A program made the position numbers and the translations under genes. Below the pieces are notes generated by a model, which was not told the origin of the DNA, did no database searches, and saw only the letters and a list, made by a program, of their open reading frames with translations. Positions 35,554-48,341 of a stretch of DNA of 64,000 nucleotides are shown piece by piece. Source of the DNA: Neonectria sp. B-13 (Eukaryota; Ascomycota; Sordariomycetes; Hypocreales; Nectriaceae); the NCBI GenBank assembly GCA_002682825.1, contig NOKP01000053.1:62001-126000 (forward strand). Reading direction: 5' to 3'. The stretch's first letter is position 1. Every line of letters starts with the position of its first letter.

Positions 35554-36129
35554 TTACAGCTCCTGGCTCGCATTCTTTCCAGTCTTGCCAGTCTTCTTAG
35601 GCAAGAGGTCTAAGGGGGTTGGGTTAGTAAAGTAATCGAAAATACGGAGCAGAGTGGACATACTCTGGTGAATGTTGGGTAGAACACCACCCTGGGCGAT
35701 GGTGACGTGGCCCAGAAGCTTGTTCAGCTCCTCATCGTTTCGGATGGCGAGCTGGAGATGACGGGGGATGATACGGGTCTTCTTGTTGTCACGGGCAGCG
35801 TTGCCGGCCAACTCGAGGATTTCGGCAGCGAGGTACTCGAGGACAGCGGCCAGGTAGACGGGGGCACCGGCACCGACACGCTGAGCGTAGTTGCCCTTTC
35901 GGAGAAGACGGTGGACACGACCAACGGGGAACGCGAGACCGGCCTTGGAAGAACGCCTAGGGAAGAAATGTTAGATCCGGGTCGTTTGAGGTCGCAGTGG
36001 ACGCGTCATGGACGGGCAGGACGCGTCTTTTGGATCGCACTGGAGTTCAGGAGGCGAGGGAGAAGCAACTTACGATTGAGCGTTCTTGGAACCAGAGGCC
36101 TTGCCACCAGACTTGCCGCCGCCAGTCAT
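35554..36129 (-). CDS. Histone H2A
   Basis: Core nucleosome histone. Exons 36074-36129, 35664-35956 and 35554-35609 encode 134 residues. The sequence starts [19 protein letters not shown], then [20 protein letters not shown] across the first junction, the [20 protein letters not shown] helix, and [15 protein letters not shown] across the second. It ends KNASQEL. The SQEL tail is the phosphorylation motif for DNA damage signalling (gamma-H2A) of fungal H2A. The second intron (54 bp) has no stop and can be read through, which makes a naive frame look longer. The H2B gene is divergent, 2.1 kb away. Confidence 0.97.
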
Positions 36130-38236
36130 TTTGAAGGTTTTGGGGGTTTTGGGGGAGTTGTGGGGGAAAAGTTGATTGGGCTTGGTTGAGAGAGGTGGAC
36201 GGATTGAAGAGGCGGAATGGGCTGTTGTGATGGCGATTTGGAGATGTAAGGTGGAAGGGTTGAGGTTGGCGGGGGAGATAGAGGTTAAGTACTTTTCGCG
36301 CGTCGCTGGTGAGATCACGGATCACCCGCATCACCCAAGGCGCGGCGCAATTTGACGCTAGCCGGATGTGGCGAAAATGGGTTTTGACAACGTACCGAAT
36401 AAAAAACAAAGCGCACCCCCTGCCGCGCTCGCATCAGGCAGGAGCCATCAGTGGGCAGTGGGCACGGGCGGGGAGGGAATAAAATCAGCGACGCGCCCAC
36501 TCCCAGCCTTTTCCGGTTGCGCCGTCCCTTTTTTCCCTCTGGTCTCCTTTTTCTTCCTCGACCAAGGCCTGTCAACGCTCTTTTTCCTTTTGTTATTGTT
36601 TTCTGTGATTACCTGGCCGCTTTGGGATTTCGCTTTGTCGGTCTGGGTCCGTCAGGATCAGTAACCCGGGTTGTTGGACCTGGGTCTCGAAGCTGGGTTT
36701 GGTTTGACCTGGTCTCGCAACTTGGTCCTGTTTTTCTCTCGATTTTCTCTTCCAAAGTGAGGTATTTTGGGCATGTGTTAAGGAAGTGTTGGATTCGAGG
36801 GGTATTGGGTCACTTTGAACCTTTTTCGGTCTTTGATGGTATCCATGATGCTTAATTGCTTGGTGGGCGTCCAATACCCATCCAATTATTTCTGTATTTA
36901 GCATGGCTCGAATCTGGCATCCAGTTCATACCACATATCGTACACATGAACCCCAGTCAGATATAGAAGTAAACCTGATCCAACATGGACATTCGAGGTC
37001 CATTTCCACTTTGGCCTGACACATATCCCGATTTGGATCAAGATTGAGTGACGCACATGCATCTGGTCCACATTTGGACCCCGTTGATCCGGACACAAGT
37101 ACAGGGAGATCCGAGATGTGGCGACGGAGCCGGCAGTCTCGTCGGAGTCGGGATCGGGGGCGTGGGGATGTGGAGAGCGATCGGAACGGACGCACTACGT
37201 ACAGCAACGGAGGAACAACGAGGGGAAGGATTGATTGTGAATGGAGAGACCAACCGGCTCGGCATGAGGTGAGGCTACGGTGTGGGGGGAGGGGTCCGGG
37301 GCGTCTACGAAGTACTTCGGTCCTTTTTATCACTGTGCATGTAGGGTAGATGCGGAGGATTTTATTCCATTGACGACTTCATATATGGGAACCACCGGAG
37401 GATGAGTGAGTGGAGGAGAAGAAGCGGTGTGTCCATGCACGCAGTCACTCCGTCTGCCTTGTCTGGAGAAGGCAACTAGAAAATACGTAGTGGTTGATAA
37501 ATGGATAAATCGTAGCAAGAGTACAGATAACCTCAATGACACCAAAGTTGGGTATGGATTGTCATGGGAGTGCAAGCCTGCGATGTTGTTTCACTACTAC
37601 CTGCGGAGACCGGCACAGAGATAAGTCATCCGTGCTGGTGGGGACACAGAAAAGGGAAACGCGCCGTGTCCACCAATAAAAAAAAAGACCTCCCGGCTCG
37701 TCACCCTTTTTTTTCTTGCCAACTTCCCAACCTCCAAAAATTCCCAATGCGGCCCCTGCTCGTGTCGCGACCGGGACTAGCTGACTGGCTGTTGGCCGCG
37801 CCCAGTGACCCGCCCGCCCAAAAACCACCACCCTACCACTCGCTAGCGCACTCGTCCTCAGCGCCCCCAGCACCAAATGCCCCAGCACCAAATGCACCCA
37901 GCAACTCTGCCCCCAGGTCAGCGCGCCAGCACCACCACCACTCACTGGGTACCTACAAGCTGCTGGGCCACCCACTGGACACTGGACCGTCCCCCACCCC
38001 AGCAACGCGTTGCAGCACGTCCCAGGCAATCAGCAATCTGCAATCAGTAACCCGCGGCCACCCTCGCGCGCCCAGCTACAAAAGCCCAGCCCACCCCCCA
38101 AACCCTTCCGTTCGCCATCAACTTTCATCACCACCCGCTGTACTCACACTCTCACGCTCACGATCAGCCCTCGCGCCTCATCCACCTTCTCAAACCGCAT
38201 CAATTCACCAGACTTACCAGTTTTCCATCTGTCGAA
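36130..38236. promoter_or_regulatory. H2A-H2B divergent intergenic region
   Basis: 2.1 kb between the two histone starts, presumably containing both promoters. Near H2B the sequence is C-rich with many CCAC/ACCACC runs, and a TATA-like CTACAAAAGC lies about 160 bp upstream of the ATG. I see no convincing gene; the small open frames overlap one another on both strands and resemble nothing. Confidence 0.5.
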
Positions 38237-38794
<558 letters not shown>

Positions 38795-39169
38795 GTGGTA
38801 TGACGTGGCTTGTTTGTTTCGGGCATTTGATTTTACGCGTGGCATCAGGGTGTCATGACTTTGAGGTTCACAGGGACTGAGCCCTGTCTTTGGGGCCTCT
38901 TAATGCGTTACGGATGGTTTTGTTTTTATTGGGGGCAATGTCTTCTCACACGGGCAACGGGGTTCGCGGTTGTACATTAAATATCGAGAATAGGATCTCG
39001 GTATCAATGATTTCGTTCACATCAAGATTTCAACTCCACTTCCAACCCTGATCGTTAATCACTGTATACCACGGCAATGGTGGCTCGCCTGTGCATCGGC
39101 GCGCATTGCTTCCAGTTAACTCGAAGTCGACATACCACACTTTATCCAGCTCGTCAAGCGTGTCAGATA

Positions 39170-41397
39170 TTAACCAAGGCCCGCCTTACTGCGCTTCATC
39201 GCTTGTGTCACTGGTTGCAATATTCCCTTGTTGTCCGTTGTTCCCAACGCTGTTCCACTGCTCCATCCCATCTTCTCCAGCATCGCCCGTCCGCGGTTAT
39301 CAGTGCCAAGCTCTGGTGCCCCACCTCCGACAATCTCGCCGTCTCGATACGTCGCAGCCGCGTCGTTCGACCGGATTGGAGGCGGCGCGCGCTGAGATCT
39401 CTTGCCCTTTATGTCCAGTCGCGGGAAATAGCGCCTGTTGAGGCGGTTGACAACTTGGTTGAATGTTGATTCTACATACGGCATGGTCCTGAGCGTTCGA
39501 TATAGGCTGGGTCTCCGCTGATCAGCTTTGCCAACCGATTTGGACTTGATCTTGAACTTGTTGGCGAGTTCGTGTATCATTTTCCGGGCATTGTTGTCCA
39601 TTGGAGGCAACGTGAGACTGGAGGAAGTCGTTAGCAATGCCACAGTCGACGCGAGCGGGCTTTGGGAGATGATGGGGATAACTGACACCTCGTCAGAACC
39701 AAGCAAGAACTTCTGGAACTCGTCGGCGACTTGCTCCATGTTCATGCCGTCTGGATACTTGACCCGGAGGTCCTCGGGTTTGGTATTGCTGCCCAACATG
39801 CCTAGTGCGCGAAGTTCCTCCCGGTGCTTCTTGCGATCGGATTTCCGGAGTCGGTCGTTACTCCAAGCAGCCCGGAGTGTTTGCTCCATTTCCGAGTCAG
39901 AGAGGTTAAAGTTGATTTGCGCTTTGGCGCCCTTACCCTTCCGGCGGCTGAGACTTGGGCGTTGCCAGTCCATAAGATCAAATTCGTCGTTTGTTGCATC
40001 GGCCTGTTTCTTCCCATTCCCTTCGTCGCTTGAGGAGCTTGAGTCACTAGACGAATCCGCAAGTTGCACATCTTCGCCCATCGCCAGATCGTGCCCGGCA
40101 ATGAGCTTTGCCAGTGTTTCGTCGTCCAATTCGCTTTCAGAGCCGTCCTCATCAATCGAATCTCTATTTCGCGCTGGCCCCGTGGCATCCGCATTCGTTC
40201 CATTTTGTATGTCTTTGATATTGGTGTGACCCTGGTCGGCAATATCATTATCGCTGCTTAGATCATCCGGGATGTAGTAGTCAGTGCCACCGAGTTCACG
40301 GCGATTGCTAATCCCTCGGCCAAGTATGTCGTCTGCGTCACCGTTCTCTCGCATGTTTTCGATGTAGTCGGCGAGAATGGCGGCGTCGTCGTCGTCGTCA
40401 TTGGATGTTGGCTGCATGCTTCTGCGGTGTCGCGACTTGTTTCTCTTCACCTTCTTGTCCCGTATAGACAATACATTCGGGTCCGGAGCCATCTGCTCCT
40501 CCACAACGTTGATCTCGGCTTGTAGCTCCACCCTCGTGTCTTGTGTAGACAATTTGCCTGGGCCTGCGACCATCTGCTTCTCCACAACCTGTATCTCGGT
40601 TTGCATCTGGGTCATGCTAATCTGTGAGGTGGGTTGCACCTTTCTGTGTGCATCTCGTCCCTTAAAGAGGATGATTTCGTCGCTGGAACTACTGCCCCTC
40701 GACGACGGTCGGTCTGGGATGTGCACAGGGCCAAGGTTTGGCTTCTCTTGCGGCTGATCACCCTTCAGGTCGAAGAAAAAGTTCGTTTCGTCCTTGGGTG
40801 CGAGATGGCACTGGATGGTCTCCTCTAGCTCCTCTGGCCCTATCAGCTTGTCTTCATCGTCGAATCCATCGTCGCCGCCGTCATCTTCATCGTCATCTTC
40901 GTTGCTGAGGCTATCCACATGAGGCTGGTCGGGCGTGGTAGCGCGTGGAGACGGATCATCGAGTGGCGATTCTGTGGTATATTCCTCGATGGGTTCCTTG
41001 CGGTTCTCGTCGAGAAGTTTGTCCAACTGTTTCAGCGGTTCGCTGGTGCCGGCACTGACGAATTTGACGGGCCGTTGGCGAAGGTTTTGGCCCCAAGCGG
41101 AAGGATCGTGTTGTGAGGTCTGGCGAGCTTCGTCGGCGAGTGTGAAGCCCACTAGAGGAGTCGTGTCAGCGCATTGCACGTTTCCTGTCTTTTCGATCTG
41201 GGACGAGGAGGGTGGGGGTTACCATAGTCGCCGATGAAGGGAATGTAGGATGGCCCGGGGGCAGGCCGTCCACGTCCCCGAGAGACTGCTCTTTCTGCTT
41301 GGCCTCCTCGACCTCCTCGACCTCCTCGGCCGCCTCTACTACCTCTACCAGTATTGGCGCCTCTTGGGGTGGAAGCCCCCTTCTTGTTTCGCGGCAT
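39170..41397 (-). CDS. Sqs1-like R3H and G-patch protein
   Basis: Orthologue type of yeast Sqs1/Pfa1, a G-patch activator of the DEAH helicase Prp43 in ribosome biogenesis and pre-mRNA splicing. Exons 41223-41397 and 39170-41151, intron 71 bp, 718 residues. The N-terminus is RGG-rich (TGRGSRGGRGGRGG). A long acidic, serine-rich disordered middle follows. An R3H domain occupies about residues 576-639 (KMIHELANKFKIKSKSVGKA). The C-terminal G-patch is at about 673-718 (RAMLEKMGWSSGTALG, ending KAGLG), the expected terminal position. The junction gives GDY-VGFTLADEA. Identified by domain order and sequence style; the helicase partnership is family knowledge. Confidence 0.88.
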
Positions 41398-43032
41398 CTC
41401 AAGGTAATTGTGAGGGTGCTGACATCTTGCGAAGGGGCTTTGGATGATCCCTGGTGCTCCAAGTATCCGAGTTCTAGTATGGATTTCTGGATGAGCAACG
41501 GAACTTTGTGAAGCTGATGTCCTGGAGAAAAAGAGTCACCCCGCGACGCACTGTCCAGGCAAACCAGGCTTAGATTATGGCGTATCGATAAGACAAAACA
41601 CGGTCGGACTGTGGCTGAGTGGGTCGCCAGTCGCCGTCCCACCGCAGATACCTACGTACTTAATTACGTTGTTGTTGGGGATTTCACCAAAGGTACAGGG
41701 TAGCCTTCCGCCAGTTTCCAGAATGCCTACTTACTTAGGATTTGTTCGAGAGAAACGAGCAAAAGGAAGGCAGAAACAAAATTCATCGAAGAATAAGCAA
41801 TTAGCGTGTGTGGACTCATTTTCACTACTAATAATCCGGTTCGGTCTCTTTAAGCGGACATCTCGTCCGGCATGCATGCAAGTGGGAGACATGCGACCAA
41901 GCTTCCACGACGTTCGATGGCAGTGTCAAGTTCCAAGTTCCACTGCAGAATATCTCCGTGTGCGCTTAACCAGTCGCAGAATGCCGAAAGAGACAGGCTT
42001 GATCTCGTCTGCCGTACGACATTTCCAGCGTATGTAGATTAGGCATATGGTGTACGGCAGACGCTGCAGCCAATATCAGGTTTTCTGTCTCACCCTGGCT
42101 GGCCGTGGAGCTGATATGCCCAGAGCTCCTCCGAGCTTGACCACGCGAGCGAAGGACAAAGGCGGCAAATATCTGTTTTGCGTCGACGATGAAGGATGTA
42201 GACAAGCTTTGCCGTTGTGTAATACATGTCGTAATAGGCTGCGAGGTCGCCATTAGCCTTTACTCAGTCTCGGCGCACTCCTGGGTGAGACATATGACTG
42301 ATGAGGATGATGCATGCAAATTGGAAACCTTTGGTGAAGCGGTGGAAGAAGCGAACGTAATGGCGCAAGTATGCCACATAGAGATAATATACGTTAACGA
42401 TGTCTTCTTAGTCAAGGGACGATAGAGAAAGGTGACGAACATCTCGGGTCTGGCGACATGTTTAACGCGGCACTGGAGCTAGTCCCAACCAGTCCTGCCT
42501 ACCTAAAGTAGTACTGTAAGTACCGCGCGGGGGCGACTGCCTGAGCACCAATGTCCATGGCCCCACATCATGTCCCAAGGTAACAGCAACTTTTGACTTC
42601 AACGACCGTTCCCATGATGAATAATAGAAAAACACAAGGCTATGAAGTCAGGATATTTGGTGCTTGTATTAGGGATGGAAGCTGAACTACTTAGGAATAT
42701 GATTCGCCTTGAAACATATTATTCTTAATGCAGTGACTTGCATGGTCAGCCTCGGTCGATGCTCGCGATATGCAGGTGGATATCTACGTACTCACTCGCG
42801 CGGGGCGCCACCACTCCAGCGGTTCGCTCAGGTCACAGTCACAAGCCGCCCGCCGCCGCCCAGCTGACTCTCTCCTCTACGTCTAAGATCCGTCACTCAG
42901 AAGCAGCAGCTTGTCCTTCCTCACCTCCTCACCTCCTCGCATCCTCACCCTCTTCACCTCCTCACCTGGCATCTGCGAGACTGCTCCTCTCTTCAACACC
43001 CTGGGGCCGCCCCCCTCGTCACCACTGTCGTC
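41398..43032. other. Intergenic region, SQS1-ATG4
   Basis: 1.6 kb separating divergent genes. No convincing gene. It ends in a pyrimidine-rich stretch with repeated CACCTCCT (about 42917-42970) just before the ATG4 start, a common feature of fungal 5' leaders. Confidence 0.5.
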
Positions 43033-44593
43033 ATGGAAGCCGCCATCGCCAACGTCGACCTAGGGCGCTATCGGCGTATCGTCCAGATGTTCTGGGATCC
43101 GGAACCGACCAACGATACCACACAGGACCAGCCCGTCTGGTGCCTCGGCCGCCAATACAAAGTGAGCGACGCGGTTCCCACGAAGGCCGCCGACGGCGGT
43201 GCCCACACGCCCCCGTCTGCCCCCCATCTCGCCTCCGACCTGACCTCCAACCTCGAGTCCGAACTCGAGGCCGACCACAAAATTGCCAGCCCATCCCCCC
43301 CTCCACCCCCCGCGAACGCCCCCGAGACACCTCCCGAGTCGATATCGAGCAGCTTCTCATCGTCGCTAGCTTATGATGATCCGGCAACAGATGGAGGCTG
43401 GCCGCCAGCGTTTCTGGCCGACTTCGAGTCCAAGTTCTGGATGACGTATCGATCCGAGTTTGAGCCCATCCCCAGGGCCACCAATCCGCAGGCTACATCT
43501 GCCCTCTCCTTCTCTATGAGATTAAAGAGTCAGCTCGGCGACCAGGGCGACTTCTCGTCCGACAGTGGGTGGGGCTGTATGATCAGGTCTGGACAAAGCC
43601 TCCTCGCGAACACCATGGCAATGATCAGCCTAGGTAGAGGTACGGACACCGGATTCCTCCTGAGACACATCGTCATGCTGACACCAAGACAGATTGGCGT
43701 CGAGGCATCTCAGTGCAAGAAGAACGCCAGCTCATTAGTGCCTTCGCCGACGACCCAAGAGCACCCTATTCGATTCATAGCTTCGTACGCCACGGCGCCA
43801 AAGCCTGTGGCAAGTATCCAGGCGAGTGGTTTGGCCCATCAGCAACTGCACGATGCATCCAGTAAGATCGGTTGGCCCGCAATACGCTTCCCCCGCACAT
43901 TCATGGCTGACTTTTGTGCTACTGCAGAGCTCTGGCAAACTCCCACGAACCGTCGTTGAGGGTCTACTCGACAGGCGATGGCCCGGACGTTTACGAAGAT
44001 GAGTTCATGAAGATTGCAAAGCCTCAGGGTGAAGAATTTCACCCCACCCTGATCCTGGTGGGCACGCGCTTGGGAATCGATAAGATCACTCCCGTGTACT
44101 GGGAAGCACTGATTGCATCCCTTCAAATGCATCAGTCCGTCGGAATCGCAGGGTATGGTCATCCTCCCGCTTGCTAGGATCATTGCTAACGTTTAACCAA
44201 CCCAGCGGCCGCCCGTCCTCGTCACATTACTTCATCGGCGCGCAGGGATCATTCCTTTTCTATCTAGACCCTCACCATACGAGGACAGCGCTGCGGTACC
44301 ACGAAGACCCTAACCAGTATACCGATGAGGAAGTTGGGACTTGCCACACGTCCCGATTACGCCGCATCCATGTCCGGGAGATGGACCCCAGCATGCTGAT
44401 TGGATTCTTGATTCGGTCAGAGGAAGACTGGCGGGACTGGAGGCGCTGCGTGAAGCATGTCCAGGGGAAGGCCATCATCCACGTGGCAGATCACAACCCT
44501 TTGCTCGGAGGCCAAGCCGAAGGCAGACAGAGTGCTATAGACGAGGTGGAGCCTCTAAGTGACGATGACGCAGATACTGTTCATGAGGCTTAG
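43033..44593 (+). CDS. atg4: Autophagy cysteine protease ATG4
   Basis: Cleaves the C-terminus of Atg8 to expose glycine for lipidation, and later removes Atg8 from phosphatidylethanolamine. Exons 43033-43639, 43693-43861, 43928-44152 and 44206-44593 encode 462 residues. Catalytic residues are visible: Cys182 in DSGWGCMIRSGQSLLAN, Asp354 and His356 in FYLDPHH. Exon 2 restores DWRRGISVQEERQLISAF and GKYPGEWFGPSATARC, both hallmarks of the family. The junction before exon 4 restores GIAGGRPSSSHYFIGAQGS. The C-terminal tail is acidic (EPLSDDDADTV). Residues 45-125 are a proline/serine-rich variable insert. Length fits fungal Atg4. Convergent with the Jjj1-type gene, 307 bp apart. Confidence 0.96.
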
Positions 44594-44900
44594 GTTGCTG
44601 GGCGTCTGGGTTGTGCATTATTCCCCCTTCCTTTTTGCTTTTTCGGCGGTCGTAACAGGAGTTACACTTGGGATAGATGTGAATTTAAGCTGAAGCCAAT
44701 TGTCAAATGACTGCGCTCCCGAGAGGCACCCCGCGATCGCTGGACCATGTCGTGTGTGTATGAAATCGAAGCTCGAACCATGGCATTGATCGCGTCGAGT
44801 GGTTGAGTATCGATATGGCAAGGGACACGATGAGGCAAGGCATCGTGAGGTCTCTATCTTGGGGATCCGAAAGAAGGGGAGTGCCCAGAAAGCGTATTGC

Positions 44901-46637
44901 TTACCGCTTATTCTTGCTACCTGCACTTGGTCTTACAACAGGTGCGGCGTGACCGTTTTCACGGATATGAGTGAATAGTTTGGTCTTGGACGGATATATC
45001 TCTGCGCAAACGGAGCATCGATGCTGTTTTTCAACTGTCAGATCATGGTAATAGGCACCGAAGGTGCGCGGTTGGTACTGACGAGTTCATTTTGGGCAGC
45101 CGCGGCCGCAGCTTTCCTCTCCCTCTTCGCTCTCGCCTTGCCAACCTTCTTCCCCTGAACTGGTTCCTCAACAACTAGATCCTGTGTCGCAGAAGAGAGG
45201 TGGGCATCGATGGCTTCGGTTGTAAGGGGATCGCTATCTGGCACGGGTCCCCCAGAGGCAAGCCTCCCCTCAACGACGTCCCTGGGCGCATAGTCGTCGC
45301 CATCAGAAACTTCAGCAGACTCGGCCGAACTTGGCTCGTCGGTGGAATTCGGGAGTGTAGGGCTCTGGGGCTCGACTGGTATAGCTCCATCGTCATGCTT
45401 CTCGCTCTTCTCATTCTTCTCATTGTTGGTTGCTGTGCCAGGAGTGACATCTGTGGGCGGCGCGGGCCCGACCTCGTCCAGTTGTAACTCGGCACCTTCT
45501 CGTTTCATTTGACGCCGTAGCTGCTGGACCGCCTTGGTATGTTTCTTGCTCCTTTCGTGGGCCTCAAACTGGTTCTCGCTTTTGAAGGTTTTATTGCAGA
45601 CTATACATTCGAGGATCTCTACTTCGGGTTCTTCCTCCGACTCGGAGAATTGCTCGTCGCCGAGACTGTTGTCGGGTTTGGACTGCGCCCACTCGGGGAC
45701 CTCATAGGAAGCGAGTCGCTCTTGATTCGCGGCGCGGGACCTGGCGGCTTGCGCAGCGGCAGCGTTCCGCAGAGATGCCTGGCGCTCGGCGTTGGACTGG
45801 GAGTTGGGTAGATATCGTGGATCACGCTTCCGCACAAAGCCCACAAGGAAGTTGACAGCATCGTTGAACTCGCGGATGGCATCTTCACGTATCTTTTTGT
45901 TCTCCTTCTCCATTGCACGGCGGATGCGGCGGTCAGGGGCATCGGAGAGCCGGTATTTGTCCTTCCAGGAAAATGTCTTGGCGGTCGAGAAGCCGGCCCA
46001 GACAGCGTAGAATGGCTTAACGAGTGTCTCGTAATCATCGTCCGAGGAACCAAAGCTAGGGTATTCTGGAATGTCAAGGTATTCGTGCTCGGCTGCGGCC
46101 TCCTCCTCGAGGGCAAGGTGCTCGAAGGTTTCCCTGGCGATGCCGAAAAAGCCCGTCGGCTCGTCGTCAAAGGGAATGGATGCATTGAACTTGCGCATTA
46201 AGCTCATGATCTCCTCGGCCGAGGTAAGGCGGACATTGCGGAAGGTGGTAGGCTGTGCATCGGGGTCGTTGCCATCCTGGCCGCTTAAGATGGCATCGCG
46301 ATGGGAGTCATACCAGGCCCTTTCTTGGGGATCGGAGAGAATCTCGTAGGCGGATTGGACTTCGGCGAAGCGGCGGGTTGCGGTCTCAACATTGTCAATG
46401 TTGCGATCGGGATGCAGCTCGAGAGCTTTGCGGCGGTAGGCCTTCTTGATTCTGAACTGTGTCAGCAGGCGAAAGCTTGGGTCTCAGAGGGAGAGAGGGA
46501 GAGAGGGAGAGGGAGCGGTACTCATCATCAGCAGCTTGACGGTCGACATTCAGAAGATCGTAGTAGCAGGTCTTGGCGGCGGAGGCGGTGGCAGCGCCCG
46601 AAGCGTTGCTCTGCTCCGAGGACTGCTGGGCACCCAT
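44901..46637 (-). CDS. Jjj1-type DnaJ protein with two C2H2 zinc fingers
   Basis: Cytosolic J-protein of the Jjj1/DNAJC21 class, which with Hsp70 recycles the Arx1 export factor during 60S subunit maturation. Exons 46522-46637, 45079-46451 and 44901-45034 encode 540 residues. The J domain spans about residues 24-90 with HPD at 52-54. A charged region with WAGFSTAKTFSWKDKY follows, as in the family. Finger 1 is CIVC...H-x5-H (C321, C324, H337, H343). Finger 2 near the C-terminus (C503, C506, H519, H525; CSVCAEIYPSKTKLFTHI) lies in a third exon reached by a 44-nt intron (45035-45078). Without that splice the frame stops just before finger 2, so recovery of the finger supports it. The first intron has a CTCTCC-rich tract. 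Confidence 0.9.
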
Positions 46638-48341
46638 GATATAGGTAGGTACGGTAGGTAGGTGTCTAGGCGAGCAGTGGGACGGAGCGATATGTCTTTT
46701 TCTTGGATGAGGATGTAAATGTAGTTCGTTCTCTACCTCCTACTTGGGCATAAGTAGGCACAGGCACTGTGACTGACCCAGTCAAAGGACGGTGAGTTGG
46801 CACCTAGGGAAGTGGCACAGCCTCTGTAGTCACAAGGATGTGTTGATGACTCTCACGGAGATACCAGTCAGCGCACTTTCTCCTCTCACCCCAAGATTGA
46901 ATTAATCAATGGTGGTGGGTGGACTGGACCGTTGGAGGGGCAAAAAGCGCGGGGCAAGAAAAGTTGTGGTTGTTCCTACCCCTGCTTGGACCAGTTCTTT
47001 TTGGGTTGGCTCTTTGCCTGTCTTTCCAGGGTCCCGTCTCCCTCTAACGGATGAAATTCTGTCCAATCAGGAGTCAATGTGCTTCCTTGTGCGGATTACT
47101 CACACGGTCGCAAGGAGAATGAGTGATGATGGCTCATTGCTCGAGTATGACGCATCCTTTTTGCCATTTTATCGCGTCCCACAGCAGAACACTGACTCGA
47201 AGCGATCGTCAATCTCGAATGCGGACGACTGAGTTGGCAAGAAAGGACCCAAATTCCAGAGACAGGCGGGTTATTATGCGGCATGGGCCACCACCGTAGT
47301 CGGCTTCAGATCAGGTCTCGGTCAACGTCTTGGGAAACGTCTTGGTTGGCCTAGAAGTAATTACAGTGCACTAATTTGCGGACGTGCCTAGTATGTACTT
47401 CTCCCACCACATGACCGTCATTGATGAGATGCAAGTCTGCTTCTCTTTTCCCTTTAGAAACCATGCAAATTTGCCGCTGTGGACGCTAGCCCTAGGAATG
47501 TTTCGCTTGACTCTTGAGCGTCTTTACGGGCGTTCCCGTTGCATCATGTGTTAGCGATGCCTGACGGATCGAGTGCTACAGCCAATCATGGGTTTCTTCA
47601 CAACACCAAGTTGCTTCGTTTTCCTTGGACAGAAAACAGCCCAGTGTCGCCCTTGCGCGCACGCCAGCCGGGATGGTCCGTCCATGTCTGCGTCTGTCCA
47701 AGTTCGGTCAACAAACGGGTTAGGCGCCTCGAACCATGCGACGATGGCTGGCCTGGCATGGCCTAGCACGGCCTGGCCTCGCCCTGGGGACAACGCTGCC
47801 CGCTCCCGGCAAGAGATTGCCGAACCCGTGGCCATCATCTCAACATTAATTGCCTTGCCGGAAGAGCAAAATGACGCTGCATAGGCGCACAGTACGAATA
47901 CATCACGGGGTGACCGACGGGAAGACCACCAGACTGGCATTGGCGAGACATGGACTCCGGATAATACGCGCCCACAAATCATTCGCCAGATTCATCTCCT
48001 CTCATTGCAGCCCTTTGTTTTCGCTTCTTCCTTTAATATTCCTCTCCCTCTCTCCTTATGAATCCCCACCCCGACATCATCTAACAAGCAAGATCTGCCT
48101 GGTCTGATCTGAGAGAGAGAGAGAGAGAGAGAGAAAGCGCATCTCCAACCACCACCGCCACCGCCACCGCCACCACACGCCACACAGTCCCTCCAGACTG
48201 TGCTGTACTACGTACTGCCTGCGCGAACTGTCAACCCCACTTTGTCGCATTCTGTTCCATCTCTGGTCTTTGGTCGCGTGCTATGCCAGCAACGTCTTGA
48301 ATCTTGAGCTTGTTTTTTGAGTTTGGACTTGAGGTGTCACC
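46638..48341. other. Intergenic region, JJJ1-SPX/RING
   Basis: 1.7 kb between divergent genes with no convincing gene. Near the SPX-RING start there is a (GA)n run at about 48111-48133 followed by a CCACCG repeat (about 48151-48178). A GGCATGGCCTAGCACGGCC repeat cluster lies near 47750. These are probably leader and promoter sequence. Confidence 0.45.

Noticed and set aside
35610..35663. H2A with an 18-residue insertion near its C-terminus
   Set aside because: The insertion is an in-frame 54-bp GT-AG intron; splicing restores the invariant HQNLLPKK.
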